Part shown: positions 19,792 through 31,265 of the stretch, piece by piece
How positions within the stretch are numbered: position 1 is the first letter of the stretch
Layout: each line of letters begins with the position of its first letter
DNA from: Podospora comata
Lineage: Eukaryota > Ascomycota > Sordariomycetes > Sordariales > Podosporaceae
Length of the DNA: 64,000 nt
Assembly (NCBI GenBank): GCA_017354895.1
Contig: CP071497.1
Span: 3,472,001-3,536,000 of the forward strand
Direction: 5' to 3'
Position numbers and translations under genes: made by a program
The notes under the pieces: model-generated
Told to the model about the DNA's origin: nothing
The model's database searches: none
The model's input: the letters and a program-made list of their open reading frames with translations, nothing else

Positions 19792-21843
19792 TTAGACCTT
19801 GTAGAAACCCACGCCCTTGCTCCAGGTCCCGTTCGCAAACCATGTCCCCGCCTCGGTCCAATCCAATGTATTCCCTCCTTCCCCGACAAAAGAGAATCTG
19901 AAGTATTCATCAGCCTTTCTGAACCTTGGCCAAGAAAACACCATATCCTCCAGCTTTGTCTCTGTAAACCACCCTCTAAATCGCTCCACATCATTCACCA
20001 GCACACTGATGCCCTCAATCTTCTCTCTCAGTCTTGCAACATCGTCCAACGCCGACCACTTGAAGTGGATCGTCTCCTGCTTCACTCCCATCTCCAACGT
20101 CTCAATGAACGGTGCCACCACCTCCGGCACCAAACTCCCATACTGCCCATCCCCCCTGATGGAATCATATGTCTGCAACACCGAATCGAAGCCCCATCTT
20201 GCTACCCCGTTGATAAACAACCCAACCAACAGCCCCTGAAACAGCAAGCTCGGCCTCGTTTGCATCGCCGTCCCCGGTAGTAGGAGCAAAGCAAGAACAT
20301 AATGGTGAAGCCTCAACTCCAACCCCGGCATCACCACCAAAGTCGCAATCACCGCTATCGCCCCCGCATAAAACGCCAAAAACTTCGGCAACCTCCCCTC
20401 TTGCCAAAAGTGCCACGCCTGCAACGTCCCCAGGGCAATCAGCAACCCCACAACAACCACCAGTGCCACCACCGCCCCAGGCTGCTGCCTCAGATCATGT
20501 CCCTCCAGCCTCGAAATCGGAATCCACGCCTCGAAAGTATTATTCGTCAATCCCCCCAACCACAAGCCTCCCATCCACAGCAACGTCTTCTCCCAATTCG
20601 CCCCCTCATCCACGCCCTCCAACGTTCTCCTCCCAATCGCCCAGTACACAACCACCATAACAAACACCGCCGGCAACAACCTCCCAACCATAATCCCGAC
20701 CAACTCCTGTACCAACTTCCCGCTCATCACCTCAATATCAGGCGGATCACTCACCAAACCAACATGTAGAAAGACCCCCGTAAACCCCCCGAAGAACATC
20801 ACCTTCCCACTCCGTGTCCCCGCCCCAAGCAACAAACTCAGCCCAACACTCACAATCAACTGGCCCCACCTCGCATCCCCCCTCCCACACCCCTCCACTT
20901 TCTCAACCTCATAACTCATAGGAAAATAACTCCCAAACTGTACACTCTCCACCCCATTCTGGGTGCTATTCTCAAACCGGTAATACTCCCCCTTCAACTT
21001 CACCCTCCCACACCCCCCCTTCTTATCCGTCACCACCCCGGCATGAACCCCAGCCTGACAAACAAACGAATCACCCCTATAAAACCCCTCCCCTCCCCCA
21101 ATGACATAAGCCCGGTAGTTGATCTGCTGATTTCCCACCCACCGTGGATTGAGCAGCTTCACGCCCGCACAATCCGCCGGACACCGAAAAGCCACACTCG
21201 TATTCCCAAACGGTTCACACAGTCGCCCGTCCAACCCACACTCTGCATTCCCCCCCCAAAGCGAGCTCACACAACTGAGATGCTTCACTTCTTGCCCATC
21301 GGCCACCACCTTTCCTTTGGTTAACACCACCGGCACGACAACAGTCAACATCCACACGATCCCAAACCCCACTAACAACATCCCCTTTTGCCACTTCTGG
21401 GGGAAGAGACAGTCAAGAACATCCACCAACCCCGCCTGAAGTCTCGGCAGCAGCCACGCCCTCGGTTCAATCCTCTGCGTTTTAGAAGGCGCAGGACCAC
21501 CCCAAAGCCAGTCGCAATACCGGTGTCTTTTCCTCCCTTGCTGCCGCGACTTGGACTTCCTGAAGGGTCGGTTCTCGACATCAGAATCCGGGCTCGTCAG
21601 CTCGTCTAGTTCCAGCCCATCATCCTCGCTGTCAGAGTGTAAAAGTTGAGCCTCTTCGTTGCTGTTGTCATCAGCATCGTCCAGGTGCCGAACCTCAACA
21701 CCGGATTTGCCCCCCTTTCTCAGCCCATCGCTCGAACTGCTCGACCCACTACTGATCCTCCCATTGTCGTTGTTGCTGAAAACAATGTCGCCGTCTTCGT
21801 CAGCCGCCACCCCAGTGTTGCGGGTGAGGGTGTTGCCGCTCAT
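19792..21843 (-). CDS. LCCL-domain multi-pass membrane protein
   Basis: An intronless gene of 683 residues; the first in-frame ATG is at 21843. Residues 1-150 are acidic and Ser-rich and probably cytosolic. A membrane segment near 155-176 (GMLLVGFGIVWMLTVVVPVV) is followed by an LCCL module at about 190-290, with cysteine pattern and CPADCAG and GVH-type motifs of this fold (first found in Limulus factor C, Coch-5b2 and Lgl1). About eight more hydrophobic segments follow up to about residue 560, then a soluble tail. The order places the LCCL module on the luminal or outer side between the first two membrane segments. Fungal members are known as LCCL domain proteins but have no assigned function. 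Single, same-strand neighbours give no operon-like hint. Confidence 0.85.
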   Translation of the reverse strand: MSGNTLTRNTGVAADEDGDIVFSNNDNGRISSGSSSSSDGLRKGGKSGVEVRHLDDADDNSNEEAQLLHSDSEDDGLELDELTSPDSDVENRPFRKSKSRQQGRKRHRYCDWLWGGPAPSKTQRIEPRAWLLPRLQAGLVDVLDCLFPQKWQKGMLLVGFGIVWMLTVVVPVVLTKGKVVADGQEVKHLSCVSSLWGGNAECGLDGRLCEPFGNTSVAFRCPADCAGVKLLNPRWVGNQQINYRAYVIGGGEGFYRGDSFVCQAGVHAGVVTDKKGGCGRVKLKGEYYRFENSTQNGVESVQFGSYFPMSYEVEKVEGCGRGDARWGQLIVSVGLSLLLGAGTRSGKVMFFGGFTGVFLHVGLVSDPPDIEVMSGKLVQELVGIMVGRLLPAVFVMVVVYWAIGRRTLEGVDEGANWEKTLLWMGGLWLGGLTNNTFEAWIPISRLEGHDLRQQPGAVVALVVVVGLLIALGTLQAWHFWQEGRLPKFLAFYAGAIAVIATLVVMPGLELRLHHYVLALLLLPGTAMQTRPSLLFQGLLVGLFINGVARWGFDSVLQTYDSIRGDGQYGSLVPEVVAPFIETLEMGVKQETIHFKWSALDDVARLREKIEGISVLVNDVERFRGWFTETKLEDMVFSWPRFRKADEYFRFSFVGEGGNTLDWTEAGTWFANGTWSKGVGFYKV

Positions 21844-22420
21844 TTTCACCCACTAATAAAGGCTGCCGTTTGTCAAACTAACGTTGCGCAAACCAAAAAG
21901 CCATAACGGTGCTCCAAAAAAAAAGAATAAAAAGAAAACGATACTTGAAGAGAAAAGCAAAAGGTGATGGATGACAAGACAAGCTGAAAAAAAAAAATTC
22001 AATCACAAATTCCAAGCAGCAGCTGGGGGTGGATGGTGGCCAGGCCCCTTCCCCAGAGGTTCAGCTCGCTCACCCCCTGATTGAGACCGAGCAAATCGGA
22101 CCATACCCAACCCAACCAAGCTAGGTGAGTGACATGACTAAGCCAAACAGGGGTGTGTAAGTCAAACACCACCATCCCTAGCTCACATCAAACAACTCAA
22201 CTCAATATTCTTTGCTCTCATATCTATGAACCAAAAGAATGTCCTTCCCAAATCCATATCTTACAATTCATTCAAGTAGAGTTAGTTTACTTTCATATAA
22301 TTACATGTCATCACATCCACAGGCCTCCTTTTCCACCCCTCCCAGAAACCTCAAAATGACCCCGCCCCCCACCCCAATCCAATCATAACCTCATCATTTA
22401 ACTCGAGACTCTCAGATCTT
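21844..22420. other. Intergenic region, LCCL gene promoter and MAM33 3' end
   Basis: It contains A-rich runs near 21917-21995 and no supported gene. Both flanking genes are on the minus strand. Confidence 0.55.
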
Positions 22421-23376
22421 TCAAGCCTCAACAAACCCCCTCACATTCTCCAACCAAGCCAAATACTCCTTCTGCTCCTTCATATCCATGTAATCCGGCA
22501 CAAACAGCGCCAGCGCAGGCGTGATGCCCCTCTCTTCCAGATACCTCTCCAGCAAGATCTGAAGGTCCTCATCCAGGCTCCCAAACGCAGGGCCAGGGTA
22601 GGCATCCTGCGCAGCATGCACCGCATCAGGGCTGCTGCTGTGTGCAAGCTTGGCGTCCTTGTAATAGTAGACATTCTCAACAACAACGGTGCCATCCTGA
22701 GCAATCGCCTCAACATTGAGCGCGCCCTTGCCGGGCTTCTCAACGACAATGTTCAGCCGGCAGGGCATGGCATCAGTATCAGCACCACCCTCCATATCCT
22801 CCTCCTCCGCCTCCTCAGCCAAATCAGCAGCACCAGACTTGCCGTTCTCGCGGGAGTCGTTCATCTCCTCAAACTCTTCATCGGCGAGGGCGTCGTCCTC
22901 AAAGTTTTGCTCTTGGTACGAGGAGAGGTCGGCGATGGAGAAGGAGACGGTGATCCTTTTTAGCAAAACTCAGTAATTAGCTTTGGCGCTCACAAGTTTT
23001 GATAGTAAAGAGAGGCATACTTTTCATTCCCAAAGTTCCTCGTCAAAAACACATCCTGCTGACCGGGCACGTCCTTGAGCTCAAACTGGCCATTCTCCAA
23101 GAAATCCTTGATGCTCGCCGGCAGCGTCTCGCCCTCCTTGACAGAAGTCTCAAACTCGAGCTCCGAGCTCAGCTTGGCGGCGAGCTCCTCGTCCACCTCG
23201 CCGGCGGGCGCCCGTCTCAAGGCGGATGTGGAAAAGGCGGCCGAAGCCTTTTGTGTGATGGCGAAAGAGGGGCGTGCAGCGGTGGCGGCAGCGGTTCTGA
23301 CGACGGCGGGTCTGAGGGTGGAGGGGCGAGCGAGGACTCTGGGGGCCGCGCGGGCGATGGCACGGAGGGACATCAT
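22421..23376 (-). CDS. MAM33: Mitochondrial matrix acidic protein MAM33/p32 family
   Basis: Exons 23021-23376 and 22421-22955 code 296 residues. The 65-bp intron (22956-23020) has a GTATGC donor, a GCTAATT branch site and an AAG acceptor, and joins GNEK to ITVSFSIADL in frame. The start at the first of two adjacent ATGs gives an Arg-rich, Ala/Ser-rich N-terminus (MMSLRAIARAAPRVLARPS) expected of a mitochondrial presequence. The body has the p32/gC1qR fold signature: a C-terminal stretch with YLEERGITPALALFVPDYM and KEQKEYLAWLENV, and a strongly acidic loop (DEEFEEM, EEAEEEDMEGG). Yeast Mam33 is a trimeric matrix protein linked to mitochondrial translation and respiratory growth. Length and order are normal for the family. 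Confidence 0.93.
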
Positions 23377-24022
23377 TTTGTTGGAAGGTTTTGGGGGTGA
23401 GGAAAAAAAAAACAAAGGCGAGGTTGTCGGTGGGAAGGGGAAAAAAAGTCGAGGTGGGATGGGTTGGGAAAATTTAGGTTTACACGGGTAGGATAAGGAA
23501 TTGGATAAGCTCAAGCTCTTCTTGAGTTCTCAGAAGCTGGGGAGGGAGCTGGCAGCGCTGGGTGGCCCGTGCTTTTTCGAAGTGGGATGGCACATGGATG
23601 GCGAGTTCTGGAGGGCAAAAAAAAAAAAAACAGAAAAGTCAAAGGGAGCATGGACCCGGGCTGGGATCCGTTGTCCAATCAGGGAAGTTATACGTCATTG
23701 ATAAGAGATAAGGTGGGACCGAGAACATGCTTGAGCAAGCAATTGGAGCTCAGAATATTGGAAAGGTTCTGTCAATTTCTGGAGAATCAAAGAAATTCAA
23801 TACCTAAACATCAAAACGCCGTTGCTTATAATCTCCCCTTTGGTATCCCGTTTGTGTACTCCATCAACGCCTTTGCCTATCCCTGCCCAGGCCAGCTGGA
23901 TATTTTATCTTGCCTCCTTCTTCTCATGTCTCTCCGAGCCAGCCTGGTGGAAACACCACAAAGAAAAACAACAACAAAAAAAAAACAAAAAAAAAAAAAA
24001 GTATTTATGATATGAAAGAAAA
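23377..24022. other. Intergenic region upstream of MAM33
   Basis: It holds the MAM33 leader and the 3' flank of the Cys-rich protein gene, with A-runs near 23618-23631 and 23968-24000. No gene is supported. Confidence 0.55.
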
Positions 24023-24361
24023 TCAGCTCCATGCCCTCGGCCTCTGACCGCCACTGCTACTAGTAGGCACCACACTCCCTCTCCTCCTGTGCCCGCTCCC
24101 GCTCCCATATCTCCCCTGATAGCCATACTGCATCTGCTGCTGCAACTGGGCATACCCCGGCGGCGGACTGGGAATCACACTCTCCTTGCACTGCCAGCAC
24201 CAATGCCTCGTCGCATCCCTCTCGCTCAGCACCCCTTCCAAACACGCCCCAAAGATGCCGTTCGCTTTTTGGGCGACCGGACAGAGCTTTTCCGAGATAA
24301 GGACTGTATCCTCGCAGCGGCAGGACCCGCAGACCCGGACGTGGGTTGTGTAAGTGCACAT
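24023..24361 (-). CDS. Small cysteine-rich hypothetical protein
   Basis: A single exon of 112 residues starting at the ATG at 24361. The first 60 residues carry nine cysteines, among them MCTYTTHVRVCGSCRCED and HWCWQCKE, a layout seen in many short, uncharacterised ascomycete proteins that begin Met-Cys. The tail is Gln/Gly/Arg/Ser-rich (YAQLQQQMQYGYQGRYGSGS) and looks disordered. There is no signal peptide. The cysteine pairs could bind zinc. I know no function for this type. A longer model with an upstream exon is possible, since the leader is not defined. Confidence 0.6.
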   Translation of the reverse strand: MCTYTTHVRVCGSCRCEDTVLISEKLCPVAQKANGIFGACLEGVLSERDATRHWCWQCKESVIPSPPPGYAQLQQQMQYGYQGRYGSGSGHRRRGSVVPTSSSGGQRPRAWS

Positions 24362-26797
24362 CTCCGCTTTCTAGTCTAGGGTGTGTGAGTTAGTGATACT
24401 ACCAAGGGAGGGCGTCAAAAGAGACGACGGGCATACCTTGAACAAGAGAGATACCGGCTTGGCTCGGTGATGATAGGATATAACAAGGATGATTTCTTGA
24501 CAAGGTAAATCGGGTCAGGTCAGGTAAGGTAGGTATCCAGCCCGCCAGCGTAAAACCTGTCCCCGTCCCTGAGTCTCGTGATACAGCACAGAGCGACTGT
24601 AAGACGAAGATCGGCTGCTCACTCGCCGATGATGAGCAGCAAAGAGTCGATGACCGAACTGATCGACAACAACCCGATATGAAATGGTGAATATCCGTCA
24701 ATGGTGTACCGTCAAATCCTCGCCCCCCAACGTGGGGTATGGGTAGGTAAGTAAGGTAGGTAGGTATCTTTAAAAGGTGAAAAAAAGTAAAGTAGATCGG
24801 TTCTATGATCTGACTGAGTACCAATCGTGAAGCCAGTTATGATGTAGCCTAAGTAAAACGTAAGGATAACAAAACACAAAACAGCCATCCATCCCAAACC
24901 CTACGTCGATCACCCCCCTTATTTATATACCCCTTCCCCTCCCTCCCCTTTTACAATGGTGTATATAAATAACCTCCCTCACCACCAGGAGGTACCTCAA
25001 ACCCAAGCAACGCAACCACCCATCATCCGATCCCCATCCCAGCAGCAGTGTGTACAACAGCTACACCACCTTCCTCCCGGCGGAAAATCCTTCCATCATC
25101 CCATCTTCCCCCCAATCCCGAAGATCGAAGGGTACCCCTCCCATGTTCCCCCTTCCCCCTCATCACCACCACCTAGGTCTCGCCTTGAGGGGCGAACATC
25201 CACGGGTACCCGCACCCTAGCCTCATCCTTGTCATCTCTCACACCTGCACCTCTTGTATCATGATCAAATCTCCACCAAACAGCACCGCCCTTTCAATCT
25301 ATCTCTCATCAACCCTGTGTGCTGTTCGAGAGAGAAAAAAACTGCTATTACACAAAATCGGCCAAAGAATGCAGGGTAAACAACCAAGGTAGGTAGGTGG
25401 CATACCCGGCCTAATGTTCCAATCATGCCCAGACGATACATCCTTCTGTGGCAGCAGAGAGAAAAGATGTGTAATCCCCCAAGGGGGTCGGAAGTAATAG
25501 GTCATCACTATCGTTCGGGAATCGGGTTCAAGCAAAAAAAGGGTAATGGCATATGCCGCTAGATCCTACAAAAAAAAGCAGAGAGAGAGAGGAAGAGAGA
25601 GAGGAAGAGAGAGAGAGAGAGACAAGGACAGAACACAAGGAGGTTACCCATTCTTCCATGTGATACACACATATCTTCTCAAACATCATCACATCACTCC
25701 GCAGCGGAGAGAAAAAAAAAAGAAGAAACAAGACACTTCCACTGCACTTTAGTCATAAGACAAACATCTTCCCTCAGTCCCGAGGTGAGGCAGCAGCAGC
25801 AGGCAGTCAAAGACAAGCGTAAAAACAAGAAAGCCAAAAAGTTCTTGCCCCAGTACCCGGTTGGTCTCATATTCATGACTTCGATTAATAATTCTGCTAC
25901 TTCCCCCCTCTCCTACCAAAAGCTCTCCCGTTGGGTCCCGGCGGCAAGCAGCCGCGCGTGTGTCACCCTCGCTACCCCCGCTCCCACATCCAATTGCCGT
26001 TCCGGAAACCAGAGCAGGAGACGGCCCACAAGTCGTTCGTCTTGTGCCCCCACCGCAGGGGAGAACACCACAGTACCGGGCAGTTTCGTCGTGCTGACGG
26101 TCATGGAAAAATGGTGGGTTGTACCGCAGCAGCTAACCATTTGGCAGGCAGACACCCACTTCTTCCCCTCCCGGAGCGACGGAGACGGGTAAGATCTGCT
26201 ACCCGCGAGTGCTTCACAAAACCACTTTACACAAGGCCGGGCCCAGCTGTTCGAGCGGTAGGCTACAGATTCTTTGCACATTGGCCGCGTTTCGAAAGCA
26301 TGCCATGCAGGGCGTTGTTGGCATGGCGTGGCGTGGCTTACTCCAACGTGCCTTTCGTGCGTTGCAGCTTGCTTGCTTGCGTGCGTGCGTGCATCTGCGT
26401 GGTGGCTTTGAAGTGCGGAGTAAATGGGCAGGCCATGTTTCGTTTCCGGAACATGGAAGCTCTGGCGGGTTGCATATTCAAGATAGGACAGGACCGGGAA
26501 GTTTTCTCGAGATAGATCGAGGACGAATTGTTGGCTGGGGACTGCTGGGAAGGAGATGGCGAGAGACAACAGAGACAGACACAGCATATCTGAACCACAC
26601 TATCCGCCGTCGCCGATTTGGTCATAATCCGACGAGAGTGTGCCTTCGGAGTTGTCTTAGACAGCATTCTCCGAGCCGACACGAAAGGATGGAGCAAGTG
26701 CAGCCGGTCCGGGTGGTTGAAGGCTGTGTCATGGATGCGGCCTATGTGGTCGAGGTGGGCCAAGATGACAAACTTACTCTCTGCCGCACGGCATGCT
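24362..26797. other. 2.4-kb intergenic region with GA microsatellite
   Basis: Several overlapping reading frames of 130-220 codons exist between 25785 and 26830 on both strands, but none has a recognisable domain, and their starts are often not ATG. The region has GGTAGGTA words (24528, 24740, 25388) and a GA-rich microsatellite. Both flanking genes are on the minus strand, so it contains one 3' end and one promoter. Confidence 0.5.
25579..25622. repeat. GA-rich microsatellite
   Basis: A run of GA dinucleotides interrupted twice by GGAA. Confidence 0.9.
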
Positions 26798-27411
26798 TCA
26801 TAGACCTTGGGGAGGGAAGCTTGACGGTTTAGTCGTGCCATCGGCGGAGATTTTGACCCAGGTCACGTTTGTGAGGAAGGCCCAGTTGGACCCATCCCAG
26901 CGCTCAAGCATCTCGAGGTTCTTCTCCGAAGAGAGATCGGGCAGGTCTGTGGAACAGGTCAGCTCGGCTCATTTGAGTCAAAAAGTCAGGCGGTCATGGT
27001 AATAAGGTTCGGCTTACAGAAACCATTCTTGTGCTCCGTCTCAAGAGCCTCAATAGCCATCTTCAGCAGATCCTCTCTTGTGCTGGGTGGGCGTCCGGCA
27101 CGGCGTGTCTTTTTGATCTCCTCATATTCCTCGTTGTGTTGCCCAACAAACTCTAGGATCTTGGCCTGGACGGCAGCTTCATCAAGAGGCTTCAGCTCAT
27201 TCTCGCGTGCGGCCTCCAAGAAGAAGCGAGTACGGCGAATCAGAGGCTTGTCTTGCTTCTTTCGGGCAGCAGCAAGAGCCTTCAGACGGTCATCACGAAT
27301 GACGGCTGTGTGAAGTCGCTTGGCGTTTCTGCTGTTGGCGTGAAGAGCCTCAATCTTGCCGCCCTTCTTCTTCGCGATGCGCTTTCTCTCCTTTTCAAAT
27401 GTCTTGGCCAT
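26798..27411 (-). CDS. TMA16: Translation machinery-associated protein 16
   Basis: Exons 27018-27411 and 26798-26946 give 180 residues, close to the yeast length of 178. The 71-bp intron (26947-27017) has GTAAGC, a GCTGACC branch site and CAG, and makes the family's GFYLPDL segment across the junction. The N-terminus MAKTFEKERKRIAKKKGG is strongly basic; RRAGRPPSTREDLL in the middle and ERWDGSNWAFLTNVTWVKIS near the end are typical of Tma16. In yeast this small protein binds late nuclear pre-60S particles. A 15-bp tandem repeat ends ten bases before the start codon, within the probable leader, and a telobox-like element lies 188 bp upstream. Confidence 0.93.
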
Positions 27412-27420
27412 TTTGAATGA

Positions 27421-27490
27421 TTGCTGTGTGAGGTGTTGCTGTGTGAGGTGTTGCTGTGTGAGGTGTTGCTGTATGAGGCGTTGCTGTGTG
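27421..27490. repeat. 15-bp tandem repeat in TMA16 leader
   Basis: Unit TTGCTGTGTGAGGTG on the plus strand, about 4.7 copies: three exact, one with two changes, one partial. On the mRNA strand this is a CA-rich repeat with little scope for structure, ten bases before the TMA16 start codon. Confidence 0.95.
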
Positions 27491-27598
27491 ATTGTGTTTA
27501 CTGCTGTCGTTGAGAGGTGCAAGTGTCAGGGAATTTTTTGATGGGGCGGAATAGATATTGGTGGGGCTGTCCGCGATAAGGTTTAAGTGGCTGCAGGA

Positions 27599-27609
27599 CC
27601 CCTAACCCT
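27599..27609 (-). promoter_or_regulatory. Telobox-like element upstream of TMA16
   Basis: CCCCTAACCCT on the plus strand reads AGGGTTAGGGG on the gene strand, 188 bp before the ATG. Two TTAGGG-type units match sites bound by Tbf1/TRF-like Myb factors in yeasts. The same word in the same orientation precedes NOP9. Function is inferred. Confidence 0.4.
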
Positions 27610-28371
27610 GGTCGTGGATGCTGGAGGGTCGCATTGCTCCTTGATGTGGGAAGAGGGGGCGCAAAGTCAAAAAAGCTATCCGTATTGAGAGCAACATCAC
27701 AGAGTAAACATTGGATTGTTGCTCCTCAGACGAGAGCACACAATGGACCACCCCAACTATTGTCTGCCAGTGAATAATATTCTCCTGCGATGCCCGTGAA
27801 TAGCCAATGCCAGTGACGCAATCGGACAGACCCCCAGGCTTCCAGAAGGCCATACAGACCCCGCATTAAAGTGACAGGCGTGTGGGCCGTCGCGGGGAGC
27901 AACGTCCCTGCTCAACCGACGCGTCGCGCCTTCCCCCGTTAATAGTTTAATTTGCAGCGCCAGCGAGGTCCTGGGAAGGAGCATCCCATTGATCAGCCAG
28001 TACCAGAGCATTGTTGGAAATCCAGCGACTGTTGTTTGGCTTCTCCAAGGGCTCCGTTTTCTATTCAGCATCGCCTTTTGGTATTGTTCAACTTCAGCAA
28101 TAGGGCTACAGCACGCGTCACCGCCCTCGGCAACCCACGGGTTTTTCTGCTTTTTCTGCTGCACCTGCTGCAACTGAACCAGGAAGCGCGTCTTTCTTGA
28201 TCTCGACTCTTTTTATCACCACCAACAGTCTCGACTCGAGATCAACCCTTCAACAGCAATTCTTCATGGACAAGAGATTGTAAAACAACCCACCTGTTTC
28301 CTTCACATCACGGAAACAATCTCGACATCTTCGGCCACTGTTCTCAAACCGCCTCGGCCGATCTCTCCACC

Positions 28372-30587
28372 ATGGGTATCCAAGGCCTTTTCCCGCTCCT
28401 CAAGTCCATCCACCGCACCACCGAGCTCAAGAAGTATGCCGGCGAGACCTTTGGTGTCGATGGCTACGGCTGGCTCCATCGCGGTGCCATTGCCTGTGCC
28501 ATTGAACTAGCCCAGGGCAAGCCCACTCGCAAGTAAGTCGTTCATTTTCCCTTTCACTGCCTGCCAGGATCGCTAACATTGTCATGAGATATGTCGACTT
28601 CGCCATGCACCGAGTCAGGATGTTCAAGTATTATGGTGTCACCCCCTATTTGGTCTTTGACGGCGACTTTCTTCCCAGCAAGGCCAAGACTGAGTCTTCG
28701 CGTGAGCAGCGTCGTGAGCAGAGTCTGAAGACTGGCCTCGAGCTCTTGAAAGCCGGCAAACCCTCGAAAGCCCACCTCGAGCTTCAAAAGGCCATCGACG
28801 TCACCCCGGAAATGGCTCGTCATCTCATCGAAGAACTCAAGAAAGCCGGTGTCCCGTACCTTGTCGCCCCTTACGAAGCCGATGCCCAGCTCGTCTACCT
28901 GGAGCGTGAGGGTGTCATCAGCGGCATTGTCTCTGAGGATTCGGATATGCTGGTGTTTGGTGCGAAGCGCCTGTTGACCAAGATGGATCAGCACGGTCAG
29001 TGTGTTGAGATTCAGAGAAAAGATTTTTGTTTGGTCCGCGAGATCTCCTTGACCGGTTGGACGGATGCCGAGTTCCGGCACATGGCCATTCTCAGCGGCT
29101 GTGACTATCTGGGCGCTGTTAACAACATCGGCCTGAAGACAGCTTACCGACTGATCCGCAAGCACAAGACACCTGAGCGCATCATTCAGATGCTCAAGTT
29201 CGAGGGCAAGCACAGGGTTCCCGAGAACTACTTGGAAGAGTTCAAGCAGGCCGAACTCACCTTTTTGCATCAGAGAGTCTTTTGCCCCAAGAAGAAGGAC
29301 ATCGTGTTCTTCACCGAGCCCGGACCCGCTCTCAAGGTCGATGAGATGCCCTTCATCGGTGCTCCGGTTGAGACTGAATTGGCCCGGGCCATTGCCGCCG
29401 GAGACGTCAATCCCATCACCAAGAAGCGGATCGTCCTCCCGTCGTCCTCTCGCACCTCGCCGCCGTCCCCTGGTAAGAGAAGGATCAGTCAGACCATGGC
29501 TCCGGTCACTGTGCCGACGAGAAATCCTGGCAAGCCGCCCGGCAAACCAATCAACGAGTACTTTGCGAAGCACAAGCGGATTCCCTTGGGCGAGATGGAC
29601 GCCAATTGTTTCACTAACAACAGCCAGAACAATTCGCCCAGCAACTCCCCTCGTCCGATCGTCTTTCCTCTTCCGCGCCCATACATTGCGGGCGTGGAGG
29701 AGGCGACCCGCCCATCTCGCCGGTATGTCAATCTCGAGGCTGCCCTGGGCGGAGAACGCCGTCGGAGAAGCGAGCCTGTCTCGAACCTCCTGGCGACGTA
29801 CGAGACCTCATCGAACCGCCGCAGGACCACTGGCCCGGTTGTCGACATCTTTCGGGACGGCACCCCGTCGACATCGACTACGAGGCCCCCCAAGAAAGCG
29901 CGCTTGTGTGATGACGACCTTCCCACTTTGACAGACAACAACACCCCTGTGAAGAGCAAGTTTTTCACATCGACCGAGGGAGCCGACTATATTCGGTCGG
30001 ACGATTCGGTCGAGGAGGCTTTCCGCAGCATCTGCAACCAAGAGATTGTGACCGGCACCCGCATCGTTCACGGCTTGCCTTCGCCCGCGCCCAGCATGCT
30101 TTCCGCATCCATGGACACGCCTTCTAGCATCGTGGGTACGCCTTCCACTGTCATGAGCACACCCTCTAGTTCCATGAGCAAGCCCTCGGGTCTCATGAAC
30201 CGGTCTTGCAACATGATGAACACACCTTCCAGCTCGAAGAGCAGCACATCCAGCAGCTCTCAGACCCCTATTTTGACGCCTCTCCAGCGTTTGGGTTTCC
30301 AGGCTTTGCAGCGCGGGAGGCCCCATGTCGTCTCTTCTTCGGTCCTCCAACCCACCAGGCTCTCGACGTATTCCAAGAGATCGAGCTCGCTTTCGGTCAA
30401 CCCCGCCTCGATTCCTCTGCCTCGTGCTGATTTGGCCGAGATTGAGGCCCTGAGCCAGCCTGTTGGCAGCGAAGATTTGATTTTGCCCTCTAGTGATGGG
30501 GAGCTCGAGCAGGATGAGGAGGAAGGTACCAAGTATTCCAATGTTTCCAACAGCGGTTTGGATTTGTCGCGGTTCAAGTATACCTGA
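28372..30587 (+). CDS. EXO1: Exonuclease 1, RAD2/XPG family
   Basis: Exons 28372-28532 and 28589-30587 code 719 residues; yeast Exo1 has 702. The 56-bp intron has GTAAGT, a GCTAACA branch site and a GAG acceptor, and joins PTRK to YVDFAMHRV. The XPG-N region begins MGIQGLFPLLK, and the XPG-I region carries the metal-binding acids in APYEADAQLVYLE and SEDSDMLVFG, followed by the helix-hairpin-helix segment SGCDYLGAVNNIGLKTAYRL. This 5'-3' exonuclease and flap nuclease acts in mismatch repair, end resection and meiotic recombination. The C-terminal half is Ser/Thr/Pro-rich and probably disordered, with several imperfect Met-x-Thr-Pro-Ser repeats near 30110-30240. Confidence 0.95.
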
Positions 30588-31265
30588 ACTGTACGAGTTA
30601 TGAAGCTATCTGTGCACAGCGCTGGCGTTTGGGGGTTTGGCTCTCCCAGTTTTTATTTTGAAAGGGGGGTTGGGTCAGGACAAGAAAGTAAGGCTAGGGT
30701 TGTCATGACATCGGAACAAAACATGGCCAGGCGTTGAAGGGGCACGAAGTAAAGTATTTTTTAAACAAGGTTAAAGACTATGGGTAAAAGGGCGTTTGTA
30801 GTCAGCATCAGCATACACATGTATGGCGTTCATATAGTTTTAGTTTTTTTTTTCTTGCGGTTTGGTCTTAGAGAGGCAGCAGGGGAGTGTGGTCAAAGTG
30901 TAAGAGATAGGTGAATATCAAAGAAAACATCCAAAAAATGTTCTTCAGTCCCATTGTGACTTGTGAGATGGAAGAGTTGAGGCGTGAGATGAGGCTCTCA
31001 CCCAATGCCAAGACGTCAATATTCACCGCCCGGCAGAACATCTGCACGAAATGTGGGGGAAGGGACGGGAGCTCCACATTGACCCAAAAAAATCAACGGC
31101 GATAAAAATCTCCCCAGACTGCCCACTTCACCCATTTTTCCCACGAGCCGCCTTGCAACAACGACTGCCCCCCCCCTAGACAATTCATCTGCTGGGATTT
31201 CCTGACCCCGACTCTCCCCGCGCTATCGCCACTGTCACTCTCAATAAATCAACAGCGCAAAAAAG
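30588..31265. other. Intergenic region EXO1 3' end to SURF6 promoter
   Basis: Both neighbours are on the plus strand. No gene is supported. A T-run lies near 30840-30853. Confidence 0.55.

Larger units (their letters stand above)
27412..28371. other. Divergent promoter region TMA16 / EXO1
   Basis: TMA16 (minus) and EXO1 (plus) diverge from this 960-bp interval. It contains the 15-bp leader repeat and a telobox-like word on the TMA16 side. No further gene is supported. Confidence 0.6.

Noticed and set aside
25785-26841. Overlapping open frames of 130-224 codons on both strands
   Set aside because: None has a recognisable motif; they overlap each other. The sequence from 26798 upwards is the TMA16 3' exon in a different frame.
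28554-29573. 339-codon minus-strand frame across EXO1
   Set aside because: It is antisense to the conserved nuclease domain of EXO1, a common effect of GC-rich codon use.
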